From positions 1 through 5,456 of the forward strand of contig JAAYGZ010000066.1 of NCBI GenBank assembly GCA_012727515.1: a DNA stretch of 5,456 nt, in the 5' to 3' direction. The position numbers and the translations under genes are program-made. Every line of letters starts with the position of its first letter. Within the stretch, counting starts at the first letter, position 1. Source of the stretch: Desulfovibrionales bacterium (GTDB lineage: Bacteria; Desulfobacterota; Desulfovibrionia; Desulfovibrionales; Desulfomicrobiaceae). A model generated the notes under the pieces. That model saw only the letters and a program-made list of their open reading frames with translations, made no database searches and was not told where the DNA came from. Positions 1-5,456 of this stretch are shown one piece after another.

Positions 1-2
1 AG

Positions 3-530
3 CGAGATGCTTTGCCAGCCAGAACCCTGGTTTCCACAGTGATGAGCAACATGGCCCTTGATGTGTTCATGCGCGAACAAGGCGGAACCTTGGTGCGCAC
101 CAAGGTTGGGGATCGCTATGTGGTGGAGGAAATGCGCAGAAGCGGATACATGCTGGGGGGCGAGCAATCCGGTCATCTGGTTTTTATGGAGCATTCAACA
201 ACCGGGGATGGTATTTTAGCTGCCTTGCAACTTTTACGCATTATGGTTGCTCGCCAGCAATCTATTTCTGAGCTGGCTGGGTTACTGCGTCTTTTTCCAC
301 AGAAACTGATAAATATCCGTGTGCGGCACAAAAAACCTTTTGACGAGGTGGCTGAGATAGCTCATGCAGTCCGTAAGGCTGAACAGGACTTGGGCCAGCA
401 TGGACGGGTTTTGTTGCGCTATTCAGGTACTGAATCTTTGGCCCGGATCATGGTTGAGGCCCAGGATGAACAGGTGGTAAACAGATTGTGTGCAGACCTG
501 GCCCAGGCAGTAGAACACGGTTTGGCCTGA
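3..530 (+). CDS. glmM: Phosphoglucosamine mutase GlmM, C-terminal part (5' end outside window)
   Basis: GlmM converts glucosamine-6-phosphate to glucosamine-1-phosphate in the cytoplasm, the step before GlmU makes UDP-GlcNAc for peptidoglycan and LPS. The frame is open from the window edge, so this is a partial gene: about 175 of the usual 445-450 residues are present, and the catalytic serine and the metal-binding DGDGDR loop would lie upstream. Visible landmarks are the segment [10 protein letters not shown], then [11 protein letters not shown], the sugar-binding loop GEQSGH (bases 159-176), TTGDGI just after it, and the C-terminal phosphate-binding loop [14 protein letters not shown] (bases about 417-458). 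These follow the order and spacing of the GlmM family within the alpha-D-phosphohexomutases. The phosphate loop has SGTES where E. coli has SGTEP. The TTG at 12 is an internal leucine, not a start. The stop is TGA at 528-530, and galU follows after about 40 bases with no terminator between them, which suggests one transcript. The family is clear; GlmM is preferred over phosphomannomutase because of GEQSGH and KVGDRYV. Confidence 0.93.
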   Translation, partial: RDALPARTLVSTVMSNMALDVFMREQGGTLVRTKVGDRYVVEEMRRSGYMLGGEQSGHLVFMEHSTTGDGILAALQLLRIMVARQQSISELAGLLRLFPQKLINIRVRHKKPFDEVAEIAHAVRKAEQDLGQHGRVLLRYSGTESLARIMVEAQDEQVVNRLCADLAQAVEHGLA

Positions 531-557
531 TGTATCTGCATATGTCTGAGAGTGAAC

Positions 558-563
558 AAGGAG
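558..563 (+). promoter_or_regulatory. Ribosome binding site deciding the galU start
   Basis: The string AAGGAG is a strong Shine-Dalgarno sequence. It ends one base before the ATG at 565 but seven bases before the ATG at 571. One base is too close for normal initiation and seven is near the optimum, so this site supports initiation at 571. Confidence 0.8.
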
Positions 564-570
564 CATGAAT

Positions 571-1443
571 ATGGATGTCCGTAAAGTTGTGATACCAGTG
601 GCTGGTTGGGGCACACGATCACTCCCGGCAACAAAGAATGTGCCCAAAGAAATTTTGCCAGTTTTTCGTAAGCCTTCTATCCAGTATATTGTGGAAGAGG
701 CCATCGCCTCTGGCTTATCGGATGTTGTATTTGTTAATACCCAGAATAAACGCATTATTGAAGACCATTTTGATCATAACCTGGCTCTGGAACAATTGCT
801 GGAACGTAAGGGACTGACAGCTTTATTGAACGAAGTGCGCAGTGTGGCCAGAATGGCCAACATTATTGTGGTGCGCCAAAAAGAACAACTTGGCCTGGGG
901 CACGCAGTTATGTGCGCCAAGGAAGTAATCAAGGACGAACCTTTTGCGGTTATGGTTGGCGATGATCTGATGTTTAACCGCAATCCAGGCATTAACCAGC
1001 TTATTCAGGTTTATAAAAACGAACGAATGCCTGTGGTTGGCGTGATGGAAGTGCCCCGGGACAAAGTCAGTCGCTATGGAATCATTGATGCTGAAGAGTT
1101 TGCCCCTGGCCTGTATCGTATTCGCGGCGTGGAAGAAAAACCAGCTGTGGACAAGGCTCCTTCACGCCTGGCCCTGGTGGGGCGTTATGTGCTTACTCCG
1201 GAAATTTTTACACATCTGGACACGGTTTCTGCAGATGGTGCCGGAGAAATTCAGCTTACCGATGCACTGCAAGCCCTGGCGCGAAAAAATCGCCTGCTTG
1301 CAGTCAAAGTGCATGGACAGCGCTTTGATGTGGGTGACTGGGTGGATTATCTGACAGCCAATATCTATTTTGCCTTGCAGGATGAGAACTTGCGCTATGA
1401 TCTCATCGACAGGCTCAGAGAGCTTATTCCGCCAGCCAGGTAG
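571..1443 (+). CDS. galU: UTP-glucose-1-phosphate uridylyltransferase GalU
   Basis: GalU joins glucose-1-phosphate and UTP to give UDP-glucose and pyrophosphate in the cytoplasm, feeding LPS, exopolysaccharide and UDP-galactose or UDP-glucuronate synthesis. The 290-residue product has the normal family length. In order it shows the nucleotide-binding loop AGWGTR (residues 11-16) running into SLPATK, KNVPKE (22-27), LGLGHAV (107-113), the metal-site region GDD (130-132), RYGIID, VEEKP (187-191), GAGEIQLTDA (223-232) and FDVGD (252-256). These are the hallmarks of the bacterial GalU branch of the nucleotidyltransferase superfamily, as opposed to GlmU or RfbA. The loop carries tryptophan where many GalU proteins have leucine or a similar residue (AGLGTR). 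An in-frame ATG at 565 would add Met-Asn, but the AAGGAG at 558-563 is correctly spaced only for 571. The gene lies about 40 bases after glmM and is followed by a strong hairpin, so it is probably the last gene of its transcript. Confidence 0.95.
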   Translation: MDVRKVVIPVAGWGTRSLPATKNVPKEILPVFRKPSIQYIVEEAIASGLSDVVFVNTQNKRIIEDHFDHNLALEQLLERKGLTALLNEVRSVARMANIIVVRQKEQLGLGHAVMCAKEVIKDEPFAVMVGDDLMFNRNPGINQLIQVYKNERMPVVGVMEVPRDKVSRYGIIDAEEFAPGLYRIRGVEEKPAVDKAPSRLALVGRYVLTPEIFTHLDTVSADGAGEIQLTDALQALARKNRLLAVKVHGQRFDVGDWVDYLTANIYFALQDENLRYDLIDRLRELIPPAR

Positions 1444-1490
1444 GCCTGTTTCTATAGTAGTGCAGCATCCTTTATTTCATATTTATGCCT

Positions 1491-1523
1491 ATGGGGAGCA
1501 GGAAGCCTGCTCCCCATTTTCTT
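1491..1523 (+). terminator. Probable intrinsic terminator after galU
   Basis: Bases 1491-1502 (ATGGGGAGCAGG) and 1506-1517 (CCTGCTCCCCAT) form a perfect 12-bp stem with a three-base AAG loop. A short T-rich tail (TTTCTT, 1518-1523) follows on the + strand. The minus strand has no matching T tract, so termination would be rightward, closing the glmM-galU transcript 47 bases after the galU stop. The tail is modest, so some read-through into priA is possible. Confidence 0.8.
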
Positions 1524-1539
1524 GCCTGCCGAGTTTTGC

Positions 1540-3849
1540 ATGACCCATTTATGTTCAGTGCTGTTGCTTTCAGCACCCTACGCTGCCCTGACCTACGCGC
1601 TTCCTTGCTATTTGCCAGCCACGGCCTGGAAAATAGGACAACGAGTGCTGGCCCCAGTGGGCAGATCAGTGCGCGTAGCCATTTTGCAGGGGCCGCAGGC
1701 AGAAGCTCCGGAAGGAGTACGCATCCGCTCTTTGCTATGGCCCATAGATCACCAGCCTTTTTTTTCACCACAGTATCTTGACTTTATTCACGACTTGTCC
1801 GTGCGCCAAATGGATGCACCAGGAAAAATTCTGGCCCGGGTTCTGCCGCACGGGCTGCGCAGTGTGCCTGTTTTTCAAGGCCAGGATGGACAGCGTATCT
1901 CTGTTAGTCAGCTTCAAAGCGCCTCGGAAGAGACACTTGCGTTATGGGCTGCTCAGTGGGATGCAGGTCAGTTTACTCCGGTTCAGCCCAGGCCTGCTCG
2001 TGAAATCCTGTATTCGCTGACCACAGACCCTCCGTGGCCGCTTCGACCGCAGGCCTATGCGCAGCTCGAAGTTTTGCAGTATCTGGATAGCCAGGGAGTG
2101 TGCAGCATCCCGGCCATTTCTCATGGGTTGGGGAAAAATATCAGTGCCATAATGCGTTCTTTGCTTGGCAAGGGCTTGGTGCGGCAGGTGGAATCCATGA
2201 TTGCGGAAAGCGCTGTGGCAGTACAGCCGCACTATCAGTTAACCACGGCTCAGCAGGATGTTGTCCATGAATGCGCCCGGCGCATGGCGTCTCCGGCAGG
2301 AGAAAATGTACTGTTATTTGGTGTTACCGGCAGTGGAAAAACAGCTGTTTATCTGGAACTTGTCAGGCGTTGCATACAAGACGGGCAGCATGTGATGCTC
2401 CTTGCTCCTGAAGTGGCCCTGGCTGTAAAACTACATGCTGATGTGCGAGCAGCACTGCCAGACCTGCATATCTTATGTTATCATGGCTACCTGACCCCAG
2501 CCAAAAAACAGCGGATTTTTGAAGAAGCTGCCCGTATGCAGCAGCCGTGCGTTTTTGTTGGAACACGCTCCTGTCTTTTTTTGCCTGTGGAGCCAGGGCT
2601 GGTAATTCTTGATGAAGAGCATGATGCTTCATTTAAACAGGATGAAGGCGTGATTTATCAGGCCAGGGAAGTGGCGTATGGACGCATTGCCCGCAGTGGG
2701 GGGCTGCTTTTAATGGGATCAGCCACCCCTGACATCAAGGTCTATCATGCAGCCCAGAACGGTGCTCTTACCTTGACATCTCTGACAGAACGGGTTGGCA
2801 CGGCTCAGCTTCCAGAGGTTGAACTGGTTGATTTACGGATAACCCCGCCCAAAAATGGCCTTTTTGCCCAGAATGTGCGTGATGCCATTGTGCAGACTGT
2901 TGAGCAGGGGGAGCAGGTCATTATTCTGCACAACCGACGTGGCTATGCGCCGATCATGTATTGTGAATCCTGTGATGAACCAGCAAAATGTCCACATTGC
3001 AGCGTGGCCCTGACTCTGCATAAGCGCCGGGAGCATCTGGTCTGTCATTATTGCGGCTACAGTGTGGCCTTTCCCACGGTCTGTTCCTTATGCAAAGCCA
3101 ATGCGTTTTTGCCTTTGGGAGCCGGGACAGAACGTCTGGAGGAGTTTTTAACTACGGAACTTCCTGCAGCAACACGGGTTTTGCGCCTGGACCGGGATAC
3201 ATCGCGCAGGGCAGGGGCCATGGAAAACATCCTTGATACCTTTACACGCCAGCAGGCAGATATCCTTGTGGGCACACAAATGCTCAGTAAGGGCCATCAT
3301 TTTCCCCATGTAACATTGGTAGTGGTTGTGGATGGGGACTTGGGCTTGAATCTTCCTGACTACAGGGCTACAGAACGCTGCTTTCAGATGCTTGTGCAGG
3401 TGGCAGGGCGGGCAGGTCGTGGAGACAAGCCTGGCCGGGTGTTTATTCAGACCCGCAACCCTGGGCATTATTGCTGGGATTTTATACGCGCAAACAATTA
3501 CCAGGGTTTTTTTGAAAAAGAGATCGAATTTCGCCGTAGCATGGGCTACCCGCCTTTTGTGAAACTGGCCCTGGTGCGGCTGTCATGTCCCATGGAACAA
3601 AACCCTGAACACATGTTGCAGCATATAGGCCGCCTGGCACGGGGCCTGGGACAACAGCTTGGGGTGCGCGTTCTTGGCCCTGCGCCAGCGCCCTTGCCTG
3701 TACTGCGCGGCAGAAAACGTTTTCAATGCTTGCTTAAGGCTGACTCATGGCCTGCTATTCGTGGGCTTTGTGCTGAACTTCAGAAACGAGCTGGCCAGTT
3801 CAAAAACATACGCATGTCAGTGGATTTAGATCCTGTTGATATGCTGTAA
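1540..3849 (+). CDS. priA: Primosomal protein N' (replication restart helicase PriA)
   Basis: PriA is a superfamily 2, 3'-to-5' DNA helicase that recognises stalled or collapsed forks and D-loops and reloads the replicative helicase. The 769-residue product is slightly longer than E. coli PriA (732). From this ATG, residues 1-100 fit the divergent 3'-DNA-end-binding domain (GQRVLAPVGRSVRVAIL), and a winged-helix-like segment spans about 170-215. The helicase core follows: Walker A GVTGSGKT (261-268), GTRS (341-344), DEEHD (358-362) and SATPD (394-398). All eight zinc-binding cysteines are present at 475, 478, 484, 487, 502, 505, 515 and 518, between the helicase lobes. GTQMLSKGHHFP (578-589) and QVAGRAGR (620-627) are motifs V and VI, and a PriA C-terminal domain completes the protein. 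No key residue is missing. A TTG at 1522 would add six residues, but it lies in the T tail of the preceding hairpin and has no ribosome site. The ATG at 1540 gives the expected family N-terminus, with only a weak GAG upstream. asnS follows after 15 bases. Confidence 0.95.
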   Translation: MTHLCSVLLLSAPYAALTYALPCYLPATAWKIGQRVLAPVGRSVRVAILQGPQAEAPEGVRIRSLLWPIDHQPFFSPQYLDFIHDLSVRQMDAPGKILARVLPHGLRSVPVFQGQDGQRISVSQLQSASEETLALWAAQWDAGQFTPVQPRPAREILYSLTTDPPWPLRPQAYAQLEVLQYLDSQGVCSIPAISHGLGKNISAIMRSLLGKGLVRQVESMIAESAVAVQPHYQLTTAQQDVVHECARRMASPAGENVLLFGVTGSGKTAVYLELVRRCIQDGQHVMLLAPEVALAVKLHADVRAALPDLHILCYHGYLTPAKKQRIFEEAARMQQPCVFVGTRSCLFLPVEPGLVILDEEHDASFKQDEGVIYQAREVAYGRIARSGGLLLMGSATPDIKVYHAAQNGALTLTSLTERVGTAQLPEVELVDLRITPPKNGLFAQNVRDAIVQTVEQGEQVIILHNRRGYAPIMYCESCDEPAKCPHCSVALTLHKRREHLVCHYCGYSVAFPTVCSLCKANAFLPLGAGTERLEEFLTTELPAATRVLRLDRDTSRRAGAMENILDTFTRQQADILVGTQMLSKGHHFPHVTLVVVVDGDLGLNLPDYRATERCFQMLVQVAGRAGRGDKPGRVFIQTRNPGHYCWDFIRANNYQGFFEKEIEFRRSMGYPPFVKLALVRLSCPMEQNPEHMLQHIGRLARGLGQQLGVRVLGPAPAPLPVLRGRKRFQCLLKADSWPAIRGLCAELQKRAGQFKNIRMSVDLDPVDML

Positions 3850-3855
3850 CTTCTT

Positions 3856-3860
3856 GGGGA
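3856..3860 (+). promoter_or_regulatory. Ribosome binding site of asnS
   Basis: GGGGA lies four bases before the asnS ATG, inside the 15-base gap after the priA stop. It is a moderate Shine-Dalgarno match with short spacing. No promoter or terminator fits in this gap, which supports co-transcription of asnS with priA. Confidence 0.55.
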
Positions 3861-3864
3861 TACA

Positions 3865-5247
3865 ATGCGGAAACAAAGAATTGTCGATTTATTGTTGTCT
3901 GACCACTCGTGCGATGCTGTTGAGGCCCAGGGCTGGGTGCGCACCAAGCGCGAGAGCAAAGATTTTTCTTTTATTGAACTAAACGATGGGTCATGCCTGA
4001 AAAATCTTCAGGTCATTGTGGATGCACAGACCACGGGTTTTGAGCTGATGGAGCATGTAAGCACCGGAGCCGCACTTAAGCTACGCGGTGCCCTTACGCC
4101 ATCTCCAGGGCAAGGACAAAAATGGGAGCTCAAGGCTGACTTGCTGGAAATACTGGGTGCTGCTGATCCAAGCTATCCCTTGCAGAAAAAGCGACATACA
4201 GATGAATATCTGCGCACTATTGCCCATTTACGCCCGCGAACCAACAAGTATGGGGCACTGAACCGGATTCGGGCCGAACTTTCCTATGGCGTGCATCGTT
4301 TTTTTCATGAGCAGGGGTTTTATCATGTCCACGCGCCCATTATTACTGGATCTGATTGTGAAGGCGCAGGAGAGATGTTTCAGGTTACGACATTAGATTT
4401 GCATAATGTTCCACAAAAAGCGGGCAAGGTTGACTTTGAACAGGATTTTTTTGGTAAAGAGGCTTCCCTGACTGTTTCTGGACAATTAGCTGCTGAGAAT
4501 CTGGCCTGTGCCTTGGGCAGGGTCTATACTTTTGGGCCAACATTCCGGGCTGAGAACTCCAATACGCCCAAACACGCTGCAGAGTTCTGGATGATTGAGC
4601 CAGAGATGGCCTTTGCAGATTTAAATGATAATATGGACTTAGGTGAATCCTGCATTAAATGGCTCATTGCGTATCTTCTGGATACTTGTCGCGATGACCT
4701 GGAATTATTTGCCTCCTTTGTGGATACAACACTGTTCCCAACTCTTGAAACTATCCTGAACAAGCCCTTTATGCGTGTGCCGTATGCAGAAGCTGTGTCG
4801 ATTTTAGAAAAGGCCCCCAGACAATTTGAGTTTCCAGTCTCCTTTGGCACGGATCTGCAAACAGAGCATGAGCGATATCTGACAGAAGATCATTTTAAGC
4901 AACCAGTCATTGTTTTTGATTATCCTAAAGAAATTAAGGCCTTTTACATGCGTTTAAATGACGATGACCGAACTGTGGGGGCCATGGATGTACTGGTGCC
5001 GCGTATTGGGGAGATTATTGGCGGTAGTGCCAGAGAAGAACGCTTAGATGTTCTGGAGCGCCGCATTGAGGAAATGGGGCTGCCCAAAGAAGAATACTGG
5101 TGGTACCTGGATCTGCGTCGATTCGGCACTGTGCCCCATGCTGGATTCGGCATGGGATTTGAACGGCTTTTGATGCTGGTGACCGGTATTGCCAATATCC
5201 GTGACGTGATTCCATTTCCACGTACTCCACGACATCTTGAATTTTAA
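3865..5247 (+). CDS. asnS: Asparaginyl-tRNA synthetase AsnRS
   Basis: AsnRS attaches asparagine to tRNA-Asn with ATP in the cytoplasm. It is a class IIb aminoacyl-tRNA synthetase, and the 460-residue length matches bacterial AsnRS (E. coli 466). Residues about 18-98 form the OB-fold anticodon-binding domain ([20 protein letters not shown]). The catalytic domain follows: motif 1 around [15 protein letters not shown] (146-160), the [10 protein letters not shown] segment (167-176), SGQLAAE (205-211), motif 2 [10 protein letters not shown] through [14 protein letters not shown] (223-250) and motif 3 [11 protein letters not shown] (427-437). The C-terminus [16 protein letters not shown] is the usual AsnRS/AspRS-family ending. 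AsnRS is preferred over AspRS because of the length, the absence of a bacterial-type GAD insertion domain and the SGQLAAE segment. The ATG is supported by the short gap after priA, the upstream GGGGA and the family-typical N-terminus. A functional AsnRS implies direct charging of tRNA-Asn in this organism, without excluding a GatCAB route. Confidence 0.96.
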   Translation: MRKQRIVDLLLSDHSCDAVEAQGWVRTKRESKDFSFIELNDGSCLKNLQVIVDAQTTGFELMEHVSTGAALKLRGALTPSPGQGQKWELKADLLEILGAADPSYPLQKKRHTDEYLRTIAHLRPRTNKYGALNRIRAELSYGVHRFFHEQGFYHVHAPIITGSDCEGAGEMFQVTTLDLHNVPQKAGKVDFEQDFFGKEASLTVSGQLAAENLACALGRVYTFGPTFRAENSNTPKHAAEFWMIEPEMAFADLNDNMDLGESCIKWLIAYLLDTCRDDLELFASFVDTTLFPTLETILNKPFMRVPYAEAVSILEKAPRQFEFPVSFGTDLQTEHERYLTEDHFKQPVIVFDYPKEIKAFYMRLNDDDRTVGAMDVLVPRIGEIIGGSAREERLDVLERRIEEMGLPKEEYWWYLDLRRFGTVPHAGFGMGFERLLMLVTGIANIRDVIPFPRTPRHLEF

Positions 5248-5340
5248 GACCTGAAGGTTGCTGCAGGATAATCCTTGGAGATATTTATTATAAATTCACA
5301 TTGTTATGAACGTTTGGAAATAAAGATCGATGTTTTTCAA

Positions 5341-5377
5341 TTTTTTTGTTGACAGTCAGGGCTGGTCTGCATAGAGA
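5341..5377 (+). promoter_or_regulatory. Candidate sigma-70 promoter with AT-rich upstream tract
   Basis: A perfect -35 hexamer TTGACA (5349-5354) is preceded by a T-rich run resembling an UP element. A 17-base spacer separates it from TAGAGA (5372-5377), which matches only three of six consensus -10 positions. Spacing and upstream AT content suit a promoter for a stable RNA just downstream, but the -10 is poor. The predicted start would fall near 5384, right at the base of the next hairpin. Confidence 0.4.
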
Positions 5378-5384
5378 CGCTTTT

Positions 5385-5417
5385 CCCGACGCGAGGGAGG
5401 CCTTGCGCGGGTTTTTT
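5385..5417 (+). terminator. Strong GC hairpin with T6 tail, intrinsic-terminator-like
   Basis: CCCG (5385-5388) pairs with CGGG (5408-5411). After one bulged A (5389), CGCGAGG (5390-5396) pairs with CCTTGCG (5401-5407) through one G-T wobble, leaving a GAGG loop. Six T (5412-5417) follow directly. This is the classic shape of a rho-independent terminator reading rightward, about 140 bases after the asnS stop, and it would end the priA-asnS transcript. It lies only some 20 bases before a putative 5S rRNA start, so it could instead be a leader stem of that RNA. Confidence 0.65.
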
Positions 5418-5427
5418 GTTCTTTGAG
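5417..5427 (+). promoter_or_regulatory. boxA-like antitermination sequence
   Basis: TGTTCTTTGAG resembles the boxA element of bacterial rRNA leaders and spacers (E. coli TGCTCTTTAACA, Bacillus-type TGTTCTTTGA), which recruits NusB and NusE. It lies just before the putative 5S sequence, which raises its plausibility, but the match is short. Confidence 0.3.
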
Positions 5428-5436
5428 CGATATTTT

Positions 5437-5456
5437 GTCCTGGTGACCAAGGCGGA
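5437..5456 (+). rRNA. rrf: Possible 5' end of a 5S rRNA gene (cut by window edge)
   Basis: The last 18 bases, CCTGGTGACCAAGGCGGA, align without gaps to the 5' end of 5S rRNA. E. coli has CCUGGCGGCCGUAGCGCGG there, and CCTGG, the G at the fourth following position, CC and GCG coincide. Only about 20 bases are inside the window, so the 5S core, the loop sequences and the closing helix cannot be tested. The mature end is estimated by aligning to E. coli and may be a few bases off. No 23S rRNA precedes it, so it would be a separate 5S copy or an unusually arranged locus. A competing reading is the end of a protein gene on the minus strand. Confidence 0.55.

Noticed and set aside
531..564. glmM-galU gap examined for a terminator or promoter.
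   Set aside because: It is only about 40 bases long, has no stable hairpin or T run and no hexamer pair; it is treated as an intra-operon spacer.
1076..1354. Open + strand frame of 92 codons inside galU, and similar overlapping frames on either strand within priA and asnS.
   Set aside because: They lie inside genes with clear full-length family matches, lack ribosome sites and show no recognisable domains, so they are shadow frames.
1444..1490. AT-rich bases between the galU stop and the hairpin, examined as a priA promoter (TATTTA at 1480-1485).
   Set aside because: The bases at the -35 distance (GTAGTG) do not resemble TTGACA, and there is no extended -10 TG.
5248..5340. AT-rich stretch after asnS with a TATAAA string (5289-5294) and a short AGGATAATCCT inverted repeat.
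   Set aside because: No -35 element lies at suitable spacing for TATAAA, and the repeat is only five base pairs with a one-base loop. The only ATG (5306) opens a five-codon frame. Nothing supportable was seen.
5356..5454. An open minus-strand frame from the window edge, ending at TGA (5356-5358), whose 32 residues are basic and end in KRLYADQP, resembling a real protein C-terminus convergent with asnS.
   Set aside because: It is too short to identify, I recognise no family, and it overlaps both the terminator-like hairpin and the 5S-like sequence. It remains the main alternative to the 5S call; sequence beyond the edge would decide.
1..5456. Search for mobile elements, CRISPR repeats, tRNA genes, defence genes or signs of horizontal transfer.
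   Set aside because: No transposase, integrase, repeat array or tRNA was seen. Codon and base usage look uniform across the four genes, which are all core housekeeping functions.

Overview
The window is an ordinary housekeeping stretch of a Gram-negative bacterial chromosome, with all recognised protein genes on the + strand. The deduced proteins read most like those of sulfate-reducing Desulfovibrionales: for example, the GalU nucleotide-binding loop is AGWGTRSLPATK and the GlmM phosphate loop is [10 protein letters not shown]. Base composition looks close to half GC. The lineage assignment rests on remembered resemblance, not a search.

Layout from left to right: the 3' part of glmM (phosphoglucosamine mutase, cut by the window edge) is followed after about 40 bases by galU (UTP-glucose-1-phosphate uridylyltransferase). 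A perfect 12-bp hairpin with a T-rich tail lies after galU and looks like an intrinsic terminator. priA (primosomal helicase PriA) starts only 22 bases beyond that stem. asnS (asparaginyl-tRNA synthetase) follows priA after 15 bases, so the two are probably co-transcribed. The last 209 bases hold no recognised protein gene. They contain an AT-rich tract, a TTGACA promoter-like element, a strong bulged GC hairpin followed by six T, a boxA-like string, and a 3' edge that aligns without gaps to the 5' end of 5S rRNA.

The genes form two functional pairs. glmM and galU both supply sugar-phosphate metabolism for nucleotide-activated sugars used in peptidoglycan, LPS and exopolysaccharide. priA and asnS are core replication-restart and translation genes, joined by position and not by pathway. 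I found no mobile element, CRISPR array, defence system or novel gene cluster. The least explained part is the downstream region from 5340 to the end. For galU and priA, I moved the start codon downstream of the longest open frame, for reasons given in the entries.
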